Shown: in pieces, positions 56,098 to 63,586 of the stretch
Layout of the letters: each line of letters starts with the position of its first letter
Position numbering within the stretch: the stretch's first letter is position 1
Assembly (NCBI GenBank): GCA_965207995.1
Contig: OZ242299.1
Coordinates: 1,798,001-1,862,000, forward strand
From: DAOUKH01 sp965207995
GTDB lineage: Bacteria; Chloroflexota; Dehalococcoidia; SHYB01
Length of the DNA: 64,000 nt
Direction: 5' to 3'
The notes under the pieces: generated by a model
What the model was told of the DNA's origin: nothing
Seen by the model: the letters and a program-made list of their open reading frames with translations, nothing else
Database searches by the model: none
Made by a program: the position numbers and the translations under genes

Positions 56098-57323
56098 TGA
56101 CGATCGACGTCACCACCCTATTCTCCAGAGCCGCCCGCAGCGGCCCGCCGACGCCGGGCGGCAAGCCCATGAAGCACGCCGACCGGCCCATCGCCTACAA
56201 CTTCGACAGCGGCCTCGCCGCCGAGGAGACCTTCCCCATCGACGACTTCGCCCGCATCGGCGCGGAGATCATCGAACGCGACGGCGCGGAGGCTTTCGAG
56301 TACGGGAACACCGACTACAACGAGCTGGTCTACGGCTATCCCGAGCTCCGCGACCAGATCGCCGCCCGCCATCTCGCCCGCGACGGGCGGGATGTGGGGC
56401 GAGAGGGCATCCTCCTTGCCTCAGGCTCGGTGCAAGCCATCGCGATGGCCATCCGCGCCTTCGTCGGCCCCGGCGACGGGGTCGTGGTCGAAGCGCCGTC
56501 CTTCCCCTACGCGCTGCGCTACATCGACGCCGCGGGCGGCGCTTCGCTCGCCGTCCCCGTGGATGACGACGGCATGGTCGTCGAGGAGGTCGAGTCCCGC
56601 CTCGACCGTCTTGAAGCCGACGGCATCCGACCCAAGATGGTCTACACCATCTCGACCTTCCAGCTTCCCACCGGCATGTGCATGTCTCTCGAACGGCGCA
56701 AGAAGCTGCTGGAAGTGGCGGAACGACGCAACCTCGTCGTCCTGGAGGACCACGTCTACGGCGACCTCCGCTTCGAGGGCGAACCCGTGCCGACGCTCTT
56801 CTCCCTCGACAGCACCGGCCGTGTCATGATCGCCGACAGCTTCAGCAAGACGGTCACGCCCGGACTGCGCCTGGGCTGGCTCGCCGGGCACCCCGACGCC
56901 ATCGCCGCGGCCGCGGCGACCCGGCAGGACCTCGGCGTGAGCCTCTGGCTCTCCCGCGTCATGTCCCAGTTCATCGCCGAGGGCAAGCTCGACGACCACA
57001 TCCGCCGCGCCAACGAGGTCTACCGCCGCAAGCGCGACAAGGCCATCGCCGCCCTCGGCGAGTACTGCGGCCCGTGGGTCACGTACCGGGCCCCGCAGGG
57101 CGCCTTCTACCTCTGGTTGGAACTCGACCCGCGGGTCGACGCCGCCAAGGTGCGGGAGGCGGCGCTGGAGGACGGCGTGCTCTGCCGCGCCGGCGAGGTC
57201 TTCTTCGGCGACGAGTCGGGCAAGCAGCAGTTCCGCCTCGCCTACAGCCAGGTCTCCGAGGAGCAGATCGAAGAGGGCATCGCCGTCCTCGGGCGCGCTA
57301 TCGCGGCGAGTGTTGGCGGGTAG
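56097..57323 (+). CDS. PLP-dependent aminotransferase (class I/II), third of three
   Basis: A 408-aa paralogue. PLP lysine K251 is in DSFSKTVTPGLRLGW. IAYNFDSGLAAEETFPIDDF, FEYGNTDYNELVYGYPELRD and TISTFQLPTGMCMSLERRKK are shared with copy two. It overlaps the preceding stop (TGATG). It ends the ridA-aminotransferase operon; a new promoter follows 40 bp later. Confidence 0.9.
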   Translation: MTIDVTTLFSRAARSGPPTPGGKPMKHADRPIAYNFDSGLAAEETFPIDDFARIGAEIIERDGAEAFEYGNTDYNELVYGYPELRDQIAARHLARDGRDVGREGILLASGSVQAIAMAIRAFVGPGDGVVVEAPSFPYALRYIDAAGGASLAVPVDDDGMVVEEVESRLDRLEADGIRPKMVYTISTFQLPTGMCMSLERRKKLLEVAERRNLVVLEDHVYGDLRFEGEPVPTLFSLDSTGRVMIADSFSKTVTPGLRLGWLAGHPDAIAAAAATRQDLGVSLWLSRVMSQFIAEGKLDDHIRRANEVYRRKRDKAIAALGEYCGPWVTYRAPQGAFYLWLELDPRVDAAKVREAALEDGVLCRAGEVFFGDESGKQQFRLAYSQVSEEQIEEGIAVLGRAIAASVGG

Positions 57324-57362
57324 CGCCCGCCGTGGGCGACAGCGTCATGGTCCAGGGTGTCG

Positions 57363-57391
57363 TTGACGTTATGAATTAGGACACATATCAT
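57363..57391 (+). promoter_or_regulatory. promoter for a predicted leaderless transcript
   Basis: TTGACG (57363-57368), 17 bp, TATCAT (57386-57391). The start codon at 57399 falls at the expected +1, and there is no ribosome site. Confidence 0.6.
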
Positions 57392-57398
57392 TTCGGCT

Positions 57399-58025
57399 AT
57401 GTCTCTACGATCTCTCATAAAACTGGTAGTCGGTGCAGTCCTCTCTGCTGGCCTTGGCGGAATCCTGTACTACGGTAACGACACCCCGGAATGGTGGATC
57501 GCTCTAGCGCTTGCCATTGGGGCTAGTATTACTGGGCTCATTATGTGGCTTTTGTCAATGGTTAGGGTCAGAATAGAACCGACAGTCCAAGCGAGAAAAG
57601 AGCCCGTGGCGACAAACGGAGAGGCAACAGCTACTGCCAGAGGAGACTCGACTCCGGCTAATGAAGCCTCCTCAATTCAGGATACAGGAAGAGTTTTCAT
57701 TCAACGAACGCCAGCCGAATTGGCCAATATAGTGAAGGGGAAAACCTCGATAGAATCTAAAGGGATCATCGAAAGGTATACGGGTTGTTGGCTAAGGGTG
57801 CATGGAAAAGTGAATGATGTAGTGGAAAGGAGGAGGTCAATCGTTGTGTACGTGGAAGATCCACAAGATATTTCTGGACCGTTTATCACCTTGACATTTG
57901 ATGATAAGAAGTGGTACAAAGCACTACGTATTCTGACTGTCGGAGAATTGATCAAATCGAGCGGAGAAATCGAAGAACTCGGTGGCTTCACCTTGAGCCT
58001 CAAGCATTGTGAGCTTGAGGCTTAA
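57399..58025 (+). CDS. hypothetical membrane protein with OB-fold-like C-terminus
   Basis: A 208-aa protein of distinctly lower GC and different codon use than its neighbours, a likely import. Two transmembrane segments lie at about residues 8-50 (LVVGAVLSAGLGGILYYG, WWIALALAIGASITGLIMW). A low-complexity linker follows, then a soluble domain (GCWLRVHGKVNDVVERRRSI, GPFITLTFDDKKWYKALRIL). That domain resembles the 'tRNA_anti-like' OB-fold pattern also suspected at 11029. The function is unknown. A 10-bp stem-loop overlaps the end of the gene. Confidence 0.75.
   Translation: MSLRSLIKLVVGAVLSAGLGGILYYGNDTPEWWIALALAIGASITGLIMWLLSMVRVRIEPTVQARKEPVATNGEATATARGDSTPANEASSIQDTGRVFIQRTPAELANIVKGKTSIESKGIIERYTGCWLRVHGKVNDVVERRRSIVVYVEDPQDISGPFITLTFDDKKWYKALRILTVGELIKSSGEIEELGGFTLSLKHCELEA
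57996..58022 (+). terminator. stem-loop terminator overlapping the CDS end
   Basis: A perfect 10-bp stem AGCCTCAAGC / GCTTGAGGCT around a 7-nt loop, followed by TTAATT. It overlaps the last codons and touches the stop. The U-run is short. Confidence 0.5.
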
Positions 58026-58188
58026 TTCGGGACGACACCGTCGGGGGGATGCAGCTCTACTGCTATGCGTACTCGACAGATGGAGAGGATAGGTTGTGAC
58101 CACCTCTGCGAGGAACGACGAACGGGCAGAGTCGCCCTCTCCCCTCTGAAATACGAGGAAGTACCGCTTCCGCCCCGGCGCGCCCCTG

Positions 58189-58197
58189 TGCTATCAT
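58189..58197 (+). promoter_or_regulatory. extended -10 promoter of the aromatic operon
   Basis: TGC-TATCAT (58189-58197) would start transcription near 58204, just ahead of the leader-peptide ribosome site. The -35 is weak. Confidence 0.45.
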
Positions 58198-58214
58198 GCG
58201 CGGCAGGGAGTGAT

Positions 58215-58280
58215 ATGGACACGATGCGCGGGATCTTCTTCGAGGGCTTCTTTTATGCGCCGGCGCGACGCGCCCGGTAA
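58215..58280 (+). CDS. Phe-rich attenuation leader peptide (21 aa)
   Basis: A 21-codon ORF with AGGGAG four bases before its ATG. It reads MDTMRG-IFFEGFFY-APARRAR, giving four Phe and one Tyr codon within eight (58236-58256), like the E. coli pheA leader. Its stop codon lies inside the antiterminator strand. It lies 110 bp upstream of an operon for aromatic amino-acid biosynthesis. Confidence 0.7.
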   Translation: MDTMRGIFFEGFFYAPARRAR

Positions 58281-58337
58281 CTGAGCCCGCGCCTCCCGAC
58301 AGGACGACGGCCCCCGGTTACCGGGGGTCTTTTCTTG
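58273..58337 (+). promoter_or_regulatory. Phe attenuator: antiterminator and terminator
   Basis: The terminator stem is CCCCCGG (58311-58317) / CCGGGGG (58321-58327), loop TTA, then TCTTTTCTT. The competing antiterminator pairs CCCGGTAAC (58273-58281) with GTTACCGGG (58317-58325), nine perfect pairs. The two cannot form together. A ribosome stalled at the Phe codons leaves 58273-58281 free and the operon on; one that reaches the stop covers it and the terminator forms. Confidence 0.7.
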
Positions 58338-58389
58338 TAATTCGAGGCCGATACGCGCAAGATGCGCCGATAACTGTGAGACGGATGCT

Positions 58390-59142
58390 ATGACGGAGCC
58401 TGATCTCGGAGCGAACGGGGCCTCGCCTTCCCAGGCGGCGGCTGCGCCGCCGTGGGATGGGGCCGACGCCGCCCTCGGCGCACTGGCCGCCGTCGTGGCG
58501 ACGTTCGTGGCGGTGATCATCGTCTCGCTGGCCCTTCAGGGCGACGATGAAGCGGCGAGCGGGACCATCCTGCAGCTCGCGCTTACCGGCGCGCTCAACG
58601 TCGTGTTCATCGGCATCGTGTGGGGTCTGGCCGTTCGGCGGCGCGGGGCGTCCTGGTCCGATCTCGGCCTGCGGCGCTGGACCGGGGGCGGCGCGCTGTG
58701 GGCCGTTCCCGCGGCCGTGCTCGCGATGCTGGCGATCGTGATCGCCTACGGCGCGGCGATCGACGCGCTGGGCTGGGGCGAGGAGCTCGAGGTCGAGTTC
58801 TTCGACGACCGCCGCATCGGCGTGCTCGCCGCCGCTTCCGCCCTCGCCATCATCGCCGCCCCGTTCGTCGAGGAGATCTTCTTCCGCGGCTTCGTGCTGC
58901 AGGGCCTGACCAGGCACATGACGCCGGTGAAGGCGGCGCTCCTCAGCTCGGCGCTCTTCGCGGTGGCCCACGTCCGGCCCGTCACCTACGTGCCGATCTT
59001 CCTCATCGGCTTGATACTGGCCTTGCTATTTCTGAAGACCCGCTCGCTGCCCTTGGCGATGGCCGCCCACGCCGTCTATAACGCGGTCGTGGTCGCGGTG
59101 ACGCTGTCGACGGATTCCGCCGCTTGGATGGGACGTCTATGA
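58390..59142 (+). CDS. CPBP-family intramembrane metalloprotease
   Basis: A 250-aa membrane protein with about eight hydrophobic segments. The catalytic motif is EEIFFRGFVLQGL, with a second histidine in ALFAVAHV and a third region NAVVVAVTL. CPBP/Abi proteases cleave membrane substrates or process peptides. ATG 58390 is used. It overlaps trpA as ATGA and so lies inside the Phe-attenuated operon, an unexpected partner for aromatic biosynthesis genes. Confidence 0.87.
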   Translation: MTEPDLGANGASPSQAAAAPPWDGADAALGALAAVVATFVAVIIVSLALQGDDEAASGTILQLALTGALNVVFIGIVWGLAVRRRGASWSDLGLRRWTGGGALWAVPAAVLAMLAIVIAYGAAIDALGWGEELEVEFFDDRRIGVLAAASALAIIAAPFVEEIFFRGFVLQGLTRHMTPVKAALLSSALFAVAHVRPVTYVPIFLIGLILALLFLKTRSLPLAMAAHAVYNAVVVAVTLSTDSAAWMGRL

Positions 59143-59927
59143 GCCGCATCGCCGACGGGTTCGCCAAGGCCAAGGCCGAGGGCCGCCCCGCGCTCCTCGC
59201 CTACGTCACCGCCGACTACCCGGAAGCCGGCGCGACGGAGGCGCTCGCCGCCGCGATCATCGACGCGGGGGCGGACATGCTCGAGATCGGCGTCCCCTTC
59301 AGCGACCCGCTGGCCGAGGGTCCCACGATCCAGCGTTCAAGCCAGGTCGCTCTGGAGCAGGGCGCGACGCTCGATACGTGCATCGATGCGTGCGCCGCGC
59401 TCCGGAAGCGCTACTCCGTTGTTCCCCTGATCCTCATGGGCTACTATAACCCGGTACTGTCCTACGGGTTGGACCGCTTCGCCGAGCGGGCGGCGGGCGC
59501 CGGAGTCGACGGCGTCATCGTGGTCGACCTGCCCGCCGAGGAAGCCGCCCCGCTCTTGCAGGTCTGCCGCCCCCGCGGCATCGACGTGATTCTCCTCCTA
59601 GCCCCCACGAGTACGGACGAACGCATCCGCAAAGTGAGCGAAGTCGCTTCCGGTTTCGTCTACTGTGTGAGCGTGGCCGGCGTCACCGGCGCCCGCGAGC
59701 GGCTGTCGGAGGGGCTCGACGGATTCCTGCAACGGGTGCGGAAGCACGTCGACCTCCCCCTTGCCGTCGGCTTCGGCATCTCCACCGCCGAGCACGTCCG
59801 CGCCGTCGGCGAGCTCGCCGACGGGGCCGCCGTCGGCAGCGCCGTCATTAACGCCATCGCCGACGGCGGTGCGGACGGCGTGCGGTCCCTGATCGCCGAC
59901 CTCAGCGGCGCGGAGCAGCGGCCATGA
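59139..59927 (+). CDS. trpA: tryptophan synthase alpha subunit
   Basis: A 262-aa TIM-barrel enzyme that cleaves indole-3-glycerol phosphate to indole. The catalytic E and D are in LEIGVPFSDPLAEGPTIQRS. LILMGYYNPVLSYGLDRFAE and AVGFGISTAEHVRAV (phosphate site) follow. ATG 59139 overlaps the preceding stop (ATGA). trpB is not in the window. It is followed by chorismate mutase. Confidence 0.95.
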   Translation: MSRIADGFAKAKAEGRPALLAYVTADYPEAGATEALAAAIIDAGADMLEIGVPFSDPLAEGPTIQRSSQVALEQGATLDTCIDACAALRKRYSVVPLILMGYYNPVLSYGLDRFAERAAGAGVDGVIVVDLPAEEAAPLLQVCRPRGIDVILLLAPTSTDERIRKVSEVASGFVYCVSVAGVTGARERLSEGLDGFLQRVRKHVDLPLAVGFGISTAEHVRAVGELADGAAVGSAVINAIADGGADGVRSLIADLSGAEQRP

Positions 59928-60328
59928 CCGCCCGGGGCGTCCGAGGCGCCATCTCCATCGAGGAGAACACCGCCGAGGCGATCCGCGCCAACACGCGCGA
60001 GCTCCTCACGCGCATGATGGAGGTAAACGGCCTCGACCGGGGCGACGTCGCCTGCGCCTTCTTCACCACCACCAGCGACCTCAACGCCGACTTCCCCGCA
60101 GCCGGCGCCCGCGAGCTGGGGTGGACCGACGTTCCCCTGCTCTGCGGCCACGAGATGGACGTGCCCGGCGCGCTGCAGAGCGTCCTCCGCGTCCTTCTCC
60201 TGGTCAACACGGAGAAGCCCCAAGCGGATATCGCCCACGTCTATCTGAAGGAAGCCCAGCGTCTCCGCCCCGACCAAGGCGGTGGGGGACACGCATCGAC
60301 TACACTAGAAGGAAGCGCCTCGCCATAG
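59924..60328 (+). CDS. aroH: chorismate mutase, AroH type
   Basis: A 134-aa monofunctional chorismate mutase of the AroH fold (as in Bacillus subtilis), making prephenate for Phe and Tyr. It has RGVRGAISIEENTAEAI, the substrate-binding E of CGHEMDVPGALQS, R of VLRVLLLV, and HVYLKEAQRLRPDQ at the end. The ATG overlaps trpA as ATGA. Prephenate is the branch toward Phe, which fits the Phe-sensing leader. Confidence 0.94.
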   Translation: MTARGVRGAISIEENTAEAIRANTRELLTRMMEVNGLDRGDVACAFFTTTSDLNADFPAAGARELGWTDVPLLCGHEMDVPGALQSVLRVLLLVNTEKPQADIAHVYLKEAQRLRPDQGGGGHASTTLEGSASP

Positions 60329-60366
60329 GAATGCCCAGAGAAGGGCGCACCGGACCGGAGAAAGCC

Positions 60367-61410
60367 ATGATCGTCGTAATGAAGGCCGATGCCACGGAGG
60401 AGCAGCTCGACGCGGTCAAGGACCGCATCGTCGAGGAGGGTCTCCGTCCGAGTGTCGTCGAGGGAGCGGAGCGGAACATCGTGGGCGTGCTCGGCACGAT
60501 TACCCGCGACCACGAGAGCGCGCTGGAGCGGATGCCCGGCGTCCTGCAGATCCTGCGGGTGTCGCGGCCCTACAAACTGGCGAGCCGCGAGTTTCATCCC
60601 GCCGACACCGTGGTCGAGGTCGGTGGCGTCAAGATCGGCGGCGGCGACCTCGCGGTGATGGCGGGGCCCTGCTCCGTCGAGTCGCAGGAGCAGGTCCTCA
60701 ACACGGCGCGAGCGGTCAAGGCCGCCGGGGGCAACATCCTGCGGGGCGGCGCGTTCAAGCCCCGCACCTCGCCCTACAGCTTCCGCGGCCTCGGCGTCGA
60801 AGGGCTGGAATACCTGGCAAAGGCACGTGAAGAGACCGGCCTGCCGGTGATTACCGAGGTGATGACCATCGAGGACCTGCCCGCCGTCTCCGAATTCGCC
60901 GACATCGTGCAGATCGGCGCCCGCAACATGCAGAACTTCAACCTGCTCGACGCCGCCGGCGTGCAGGGCAAGCCGGTGATGCTCAAGCGCGGCCTCTCGG
61001 CCACCATCGAGGAGTGGCTGCTTGCCGCCGAGTACATCCTCAACCAGGGCAACCCCAACGTCATCCTCTGCGAGCGCGGCGTCCGGACGTTCGAGACCGC
61101 GACCCGCAACACACTCGACATCTCCGCCGTGCCCGTCGTGCAGAAGCTGAGCCACCTGCCGATCGTCTGCGACCCGAGCCACGGCACCGGCAAGTGGTAC
61201 CTGGTGCCGGCCATGGCCGCGGCCTCCGTCGCCGCCGGCGCCGACGGCCTTATGGTCGAGGTCCACCCCGACCCCGACCACGCCAAGTCGGACGGCGGGC
61301 AGTCGCTGACGTTCGAGAACTTCGCGCTGCTCATGGAGCGGGTGCGCGCCCTGGCCGACGTCGCCGCGGGCGCGGTGCCCGTGGGCAACGCGGGGCAGTT
61401 CGGGCAGTAG
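60367..61410 (+). CDS. aroF: 3-deoxy-7-phosphoheptulonate (DAHP) synthase
   Basis: A 347-aa first enzyme of the shikimate pathway. The N-terminal ~70 residues are a ferredoxin-like regulatory domain (IVVMKADATEEQLDAVKDRI). The catalytic barrel has VMAGPCSVESQEQVLNTARA, GAFKPRTSPYSFRGLGVEGL, KRGLSATIEEWLLAAEYIL and CDPSHGTGKWYLVPAMAAAS. This is the AroA-beta/Thermotoga type. ATG 60367 is the start (GGAG upstream). With aroH it provides both the entry and branch steps under one leader. Confidence 0.95.
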   Translation: MIVVMKADATEEQLDAVKDRIVEEGLRPSVVEGAERNIVGVLGTITRDHESALERMPGVLQILRVSRPYKLASREFHPADTVVEVGGVKIGGGDLAVMAGPCSVESQEQVLNTARAVKAAGGNILRGGAFKPRTSPYSFRGLGVEGLEYLAKAREETGLPVITEVMTIEDLPAVSEFADIVQIGARNMQNFNLLDAAGVQGKPVMLKRGLSATIEEWLLAAEYILNQGNPNVILCERGVRTFETATRNTLDISAVPVVQKLSHLPIVCDPSHGTGKWYLVPAMAAASVAAGADGLMVEVHPDPDHAKSDGGQSLTFENFALLMERVRALADVAAGAVPVGNAGQFGQ

Positions 61411-61466
61411 GCCCGCCGCCGCCCGTGGCCCCGCAAGGCCGCTGATGGGAGAATGTCCACGAGGCG

Positions 61467-62399
61467 ATGAGCGACCTTCCCGACTTTACCGGCGCCACTC
61501 CGGCCAGGCCCGCCGCCGTCACCATCGGCGTCTTCGACGGCGTGCACCGCGGCCACCTCGGCCTGCTCGCCCAGCTTCGGAGCGCCGCCGCCGCCCGCGA
61601 ACTCGCCACCGCCGTGGTGACGTTCAAGAACCACCCGCTCACCGTGCTGCGGCCCGAGATCGACGTCACCTACCTGATGCCCTTCGAGCGCCGGTTGGCG
61701 CTGCTCGAAGCGGCCGACGTCGACCATGTCGTCCCCATCGAATTCACCCAGGCCATCTCCCAGCTCACCGCCCGCGAGTTCGTCACCGCGCTCCGCGACC
61801 GGCTCTCTATGCGCCACCTCGTCGCCGGCCCCGACTTCGCCCTCGGCAAAGGCCGCGCCGGCACGCTCGACGTGCTCCGTGACCTCGGTGGCGAGCTTGG
61901 TTTCGAGGTGACCGAGGCCGACCCCAGCGTGGCCGGCGGCGTGCGCGTCAGCAGCACTGAGACCCGCCGCCGCCTGACCGAAGGCGCGGTCGGCGAGGCC
62001 GCCGAGCTTCTGGGCCGGCCATTCCGCCTCACCGGCGAGGTCGTGAAAGGCGACCAACGTGGGCGGGCCCTCGGCTTTCCCACCGCCAACCTCAAGATAG
62101 CTCCGCAGATGGCGCTCCCCGCCGACGGTATCTACGCCACCCTCGCCCACGTCGGCGAGCGCGTCCTCCCCTCCGCCACCAATGTCGGTGTACTCCCGAC
62201 CTTCGAGGTCTCCGGGCGCACCGTCGAGACGTTCATCTTGGACTTCGACGAAGATCTCTACGGCGCCGAGGTCTCCATCGACTTCATCGAGCGCATCCGG
62301 CCCGAGGCGCAGTTCGACAGCGTCGAGGCCCTCATCGAGCAGATGGACCGGGACGTGGAGCAGGCCCGCGGCATTCTCGCCGCCGAGGCGCGGCGGTGA
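61467..62399 (+). CDS. ribF: bifunctional riboflavin kinase/FAD synthetase
   Basis: A 310-aa enzyme making FMN and FAD. It has an N-terminal adenylyltransferase domain with IGVFDGVHRGHLGLLAQLRS and VVTFKNHP, then the C-terminal kinase with KGDQRGRALGFPTANLKIAP. FMN and FAD serve the many flavin enzymes here. The stop overlaps the tyrS GTG start (GTGA). Confidence 0.95.
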   Translation: MSDLPDFTGATPARPAAVTIGVFDGVHRGHLGLLAQLRSAAAARELATAVVTFKNHPLTVLRPEIDVTYLMPFERRLALLEAADVDHVVPIEFTQAISQLTAREFVTALRDRLSMRHLVAGPDFALGKGRAGTLDVLRDLGGELGFEVTEADPSVAGGVRVSSTETRRRLTEGAVGEAAELLGRPFRLTGEVVKGDQRGRALGFPTANLKIAPQMALPADGIYATLAHVGERVLPSATNVGVLPTFEVSGRTVETFILDFDEDLYGAEVSIDFIERIRPEAQFDSVEALIEQMDRDVEQARGILAAEARR

Positions 62400-63586
62400 G
62401 CGCCCGCGTCCCCACCGCCGCCGAGATCGACCGCCTCCTCACGCGCGGCGTCGCCGACGTCATCGTCCGCGACGAGGTCGTCCGGCTGCTCCAGACCGGC
62501 GAGCCGCTGCGCCTGAAGCAGGGCTTCGACCCCAGCGCCCCGGACATTCACCTCGGCCACGTGGTGGGGCTGCGCAAGCTCCGCCAGTTCCAGGAGCTCG
62601 GCCACACCGTCGTGCTCATCGTCGGCGACTGGACCGCGCAGATCGGCGACCCCTCGGGCAAGTCGGCCACCCGGCCCATGCTCACCGCCGACGAGGTCGC
62701 CCGGAACGCCCAGACCTACATGGAACAGTTCTTCAAGATCGTCGACAAGGACAAGACCGAGGTGCGCCGCCAGACCGAGTGGTTCGACGGCTTCGACCTC
62801 ACCGACGTCATCAAGCTCACCCGCAAGTTCACCGTGGCCCAGCTGCTCAAGCGCGACGACTTCGCCAAGCGCTACGAGGGCAACCAGCCCATCGCCATCA
62901 CCGAGCTCCTCTACCCCCTGCTCCAGGCCTACGACTCGGTGATGGTGCGCGCCGACATCGAGTTCGGGGGCGCCGACCAGCGCTTCAACAACCTGCTCGG
63001 GCGCGAGCTTCAGCAGATTGAAGGCCAGCGTCCCCAGCAGGTGCTGCTCGTACCGCTGCTCGTCGGCACCGACGGCGTCCAGAAGATGAGCAAGAGCCTG
63101 GGCAACTACGTCGGGGTCACCGACCCGCCCGAAGAGATGTACGGCAAGACGATGTCCATCCCCGACGATCTCGTTCCCACCTATGCCGAGCTTCTCACTG
63201 AGCTGGACGCCGCCGAGCTAGCCGGCCCCGGCGTCGACCCGATGCAGGGGAAGAAGCGGCTCGCTGCCGGCATCGCCGCCGCCTTCCACGGCGCGGAGGC
63301 CGCCGCGGTAGCGGCGTCGCACTTCGAGCGGGTCGTCCAGCGCAAGGAGGCCCCCGACGACATCCCCGACGTGGCCGTGGACGACCTGGGCCGGATCAAC
63401 CTCGTCGGCCTGCTCGTCGAGGCCGGCTTCGCCGCCAGCAACGGCGAGGCCCGGCGGCTGATCCTTCAGGGAGCGGTCGGCATCGATGGGGAGCGTGTCG
63501 ACCCCGACACCGTCGAAACGGCGGCTGCGGCGGGGGCGGTCGTCCGCGTTGGCAAGCGCCGCTTTCTGCGCGTCGTGGCCCGCTAG
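62396..63586 (+). CDS. tyrS: tyrosyl-tRNA synthetase
   Basis: A 396-aa class I synthetase. It has the HIGH-like GFDPSAPDIHLGHVVGLRKL, VDKDKTEVRRQTEWFD, the KMSKS loop QKMSKSLGNYVGV and a C-terminal S4 RNA-binding domain (FAASNGEARRLILQGAVGID). GTG 62396 overlaps the ribF stop. Its stop overlaps the next gene on the minus strand as CTAG. Confidence 0.96.
   Translation: MSARVPTAAEIDRLLTRGVADVIVRDEVVRLLQTGEPLRLKQGFDPSAPDIHLGHVVGLRKLRQFQELGHTVVLIVGDWTAQIGDPSGKSATRPMLTADEVARNAQTYMEQFFKIVDKDKTEVRRQTEWFDGFDLTDVIKLTRKFTVAQLLKRDDFAKRYEGNQPIAITELLYPLLQAYDSVMVRADIEFGGADQRFNNLLGRELQQIEGQRPQQVLLVPLLVGTDGVQKMSKSLGNYVGVTDPPEEMYGKTMSIPDDLVPTYAELLTELDAAELAGPGVDPMQGKKRLAAGIAAAFHGAEAAAVAASHFERVVQRKEAPDDIPDVAVDDLGRINLVGLLVEAGFAASNGEARRLILQGAVGIDGERVDPDTVETAAAAGAVVRVGKRRFLRVVAR

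Noticed and set aside
58189..58390. T-box or riboswitch ahead of trpA
   Set aside because: No T-box consensus (AGGGUGGNACCGCG) is present; a leader peptide with Phe codons explains the terminator.
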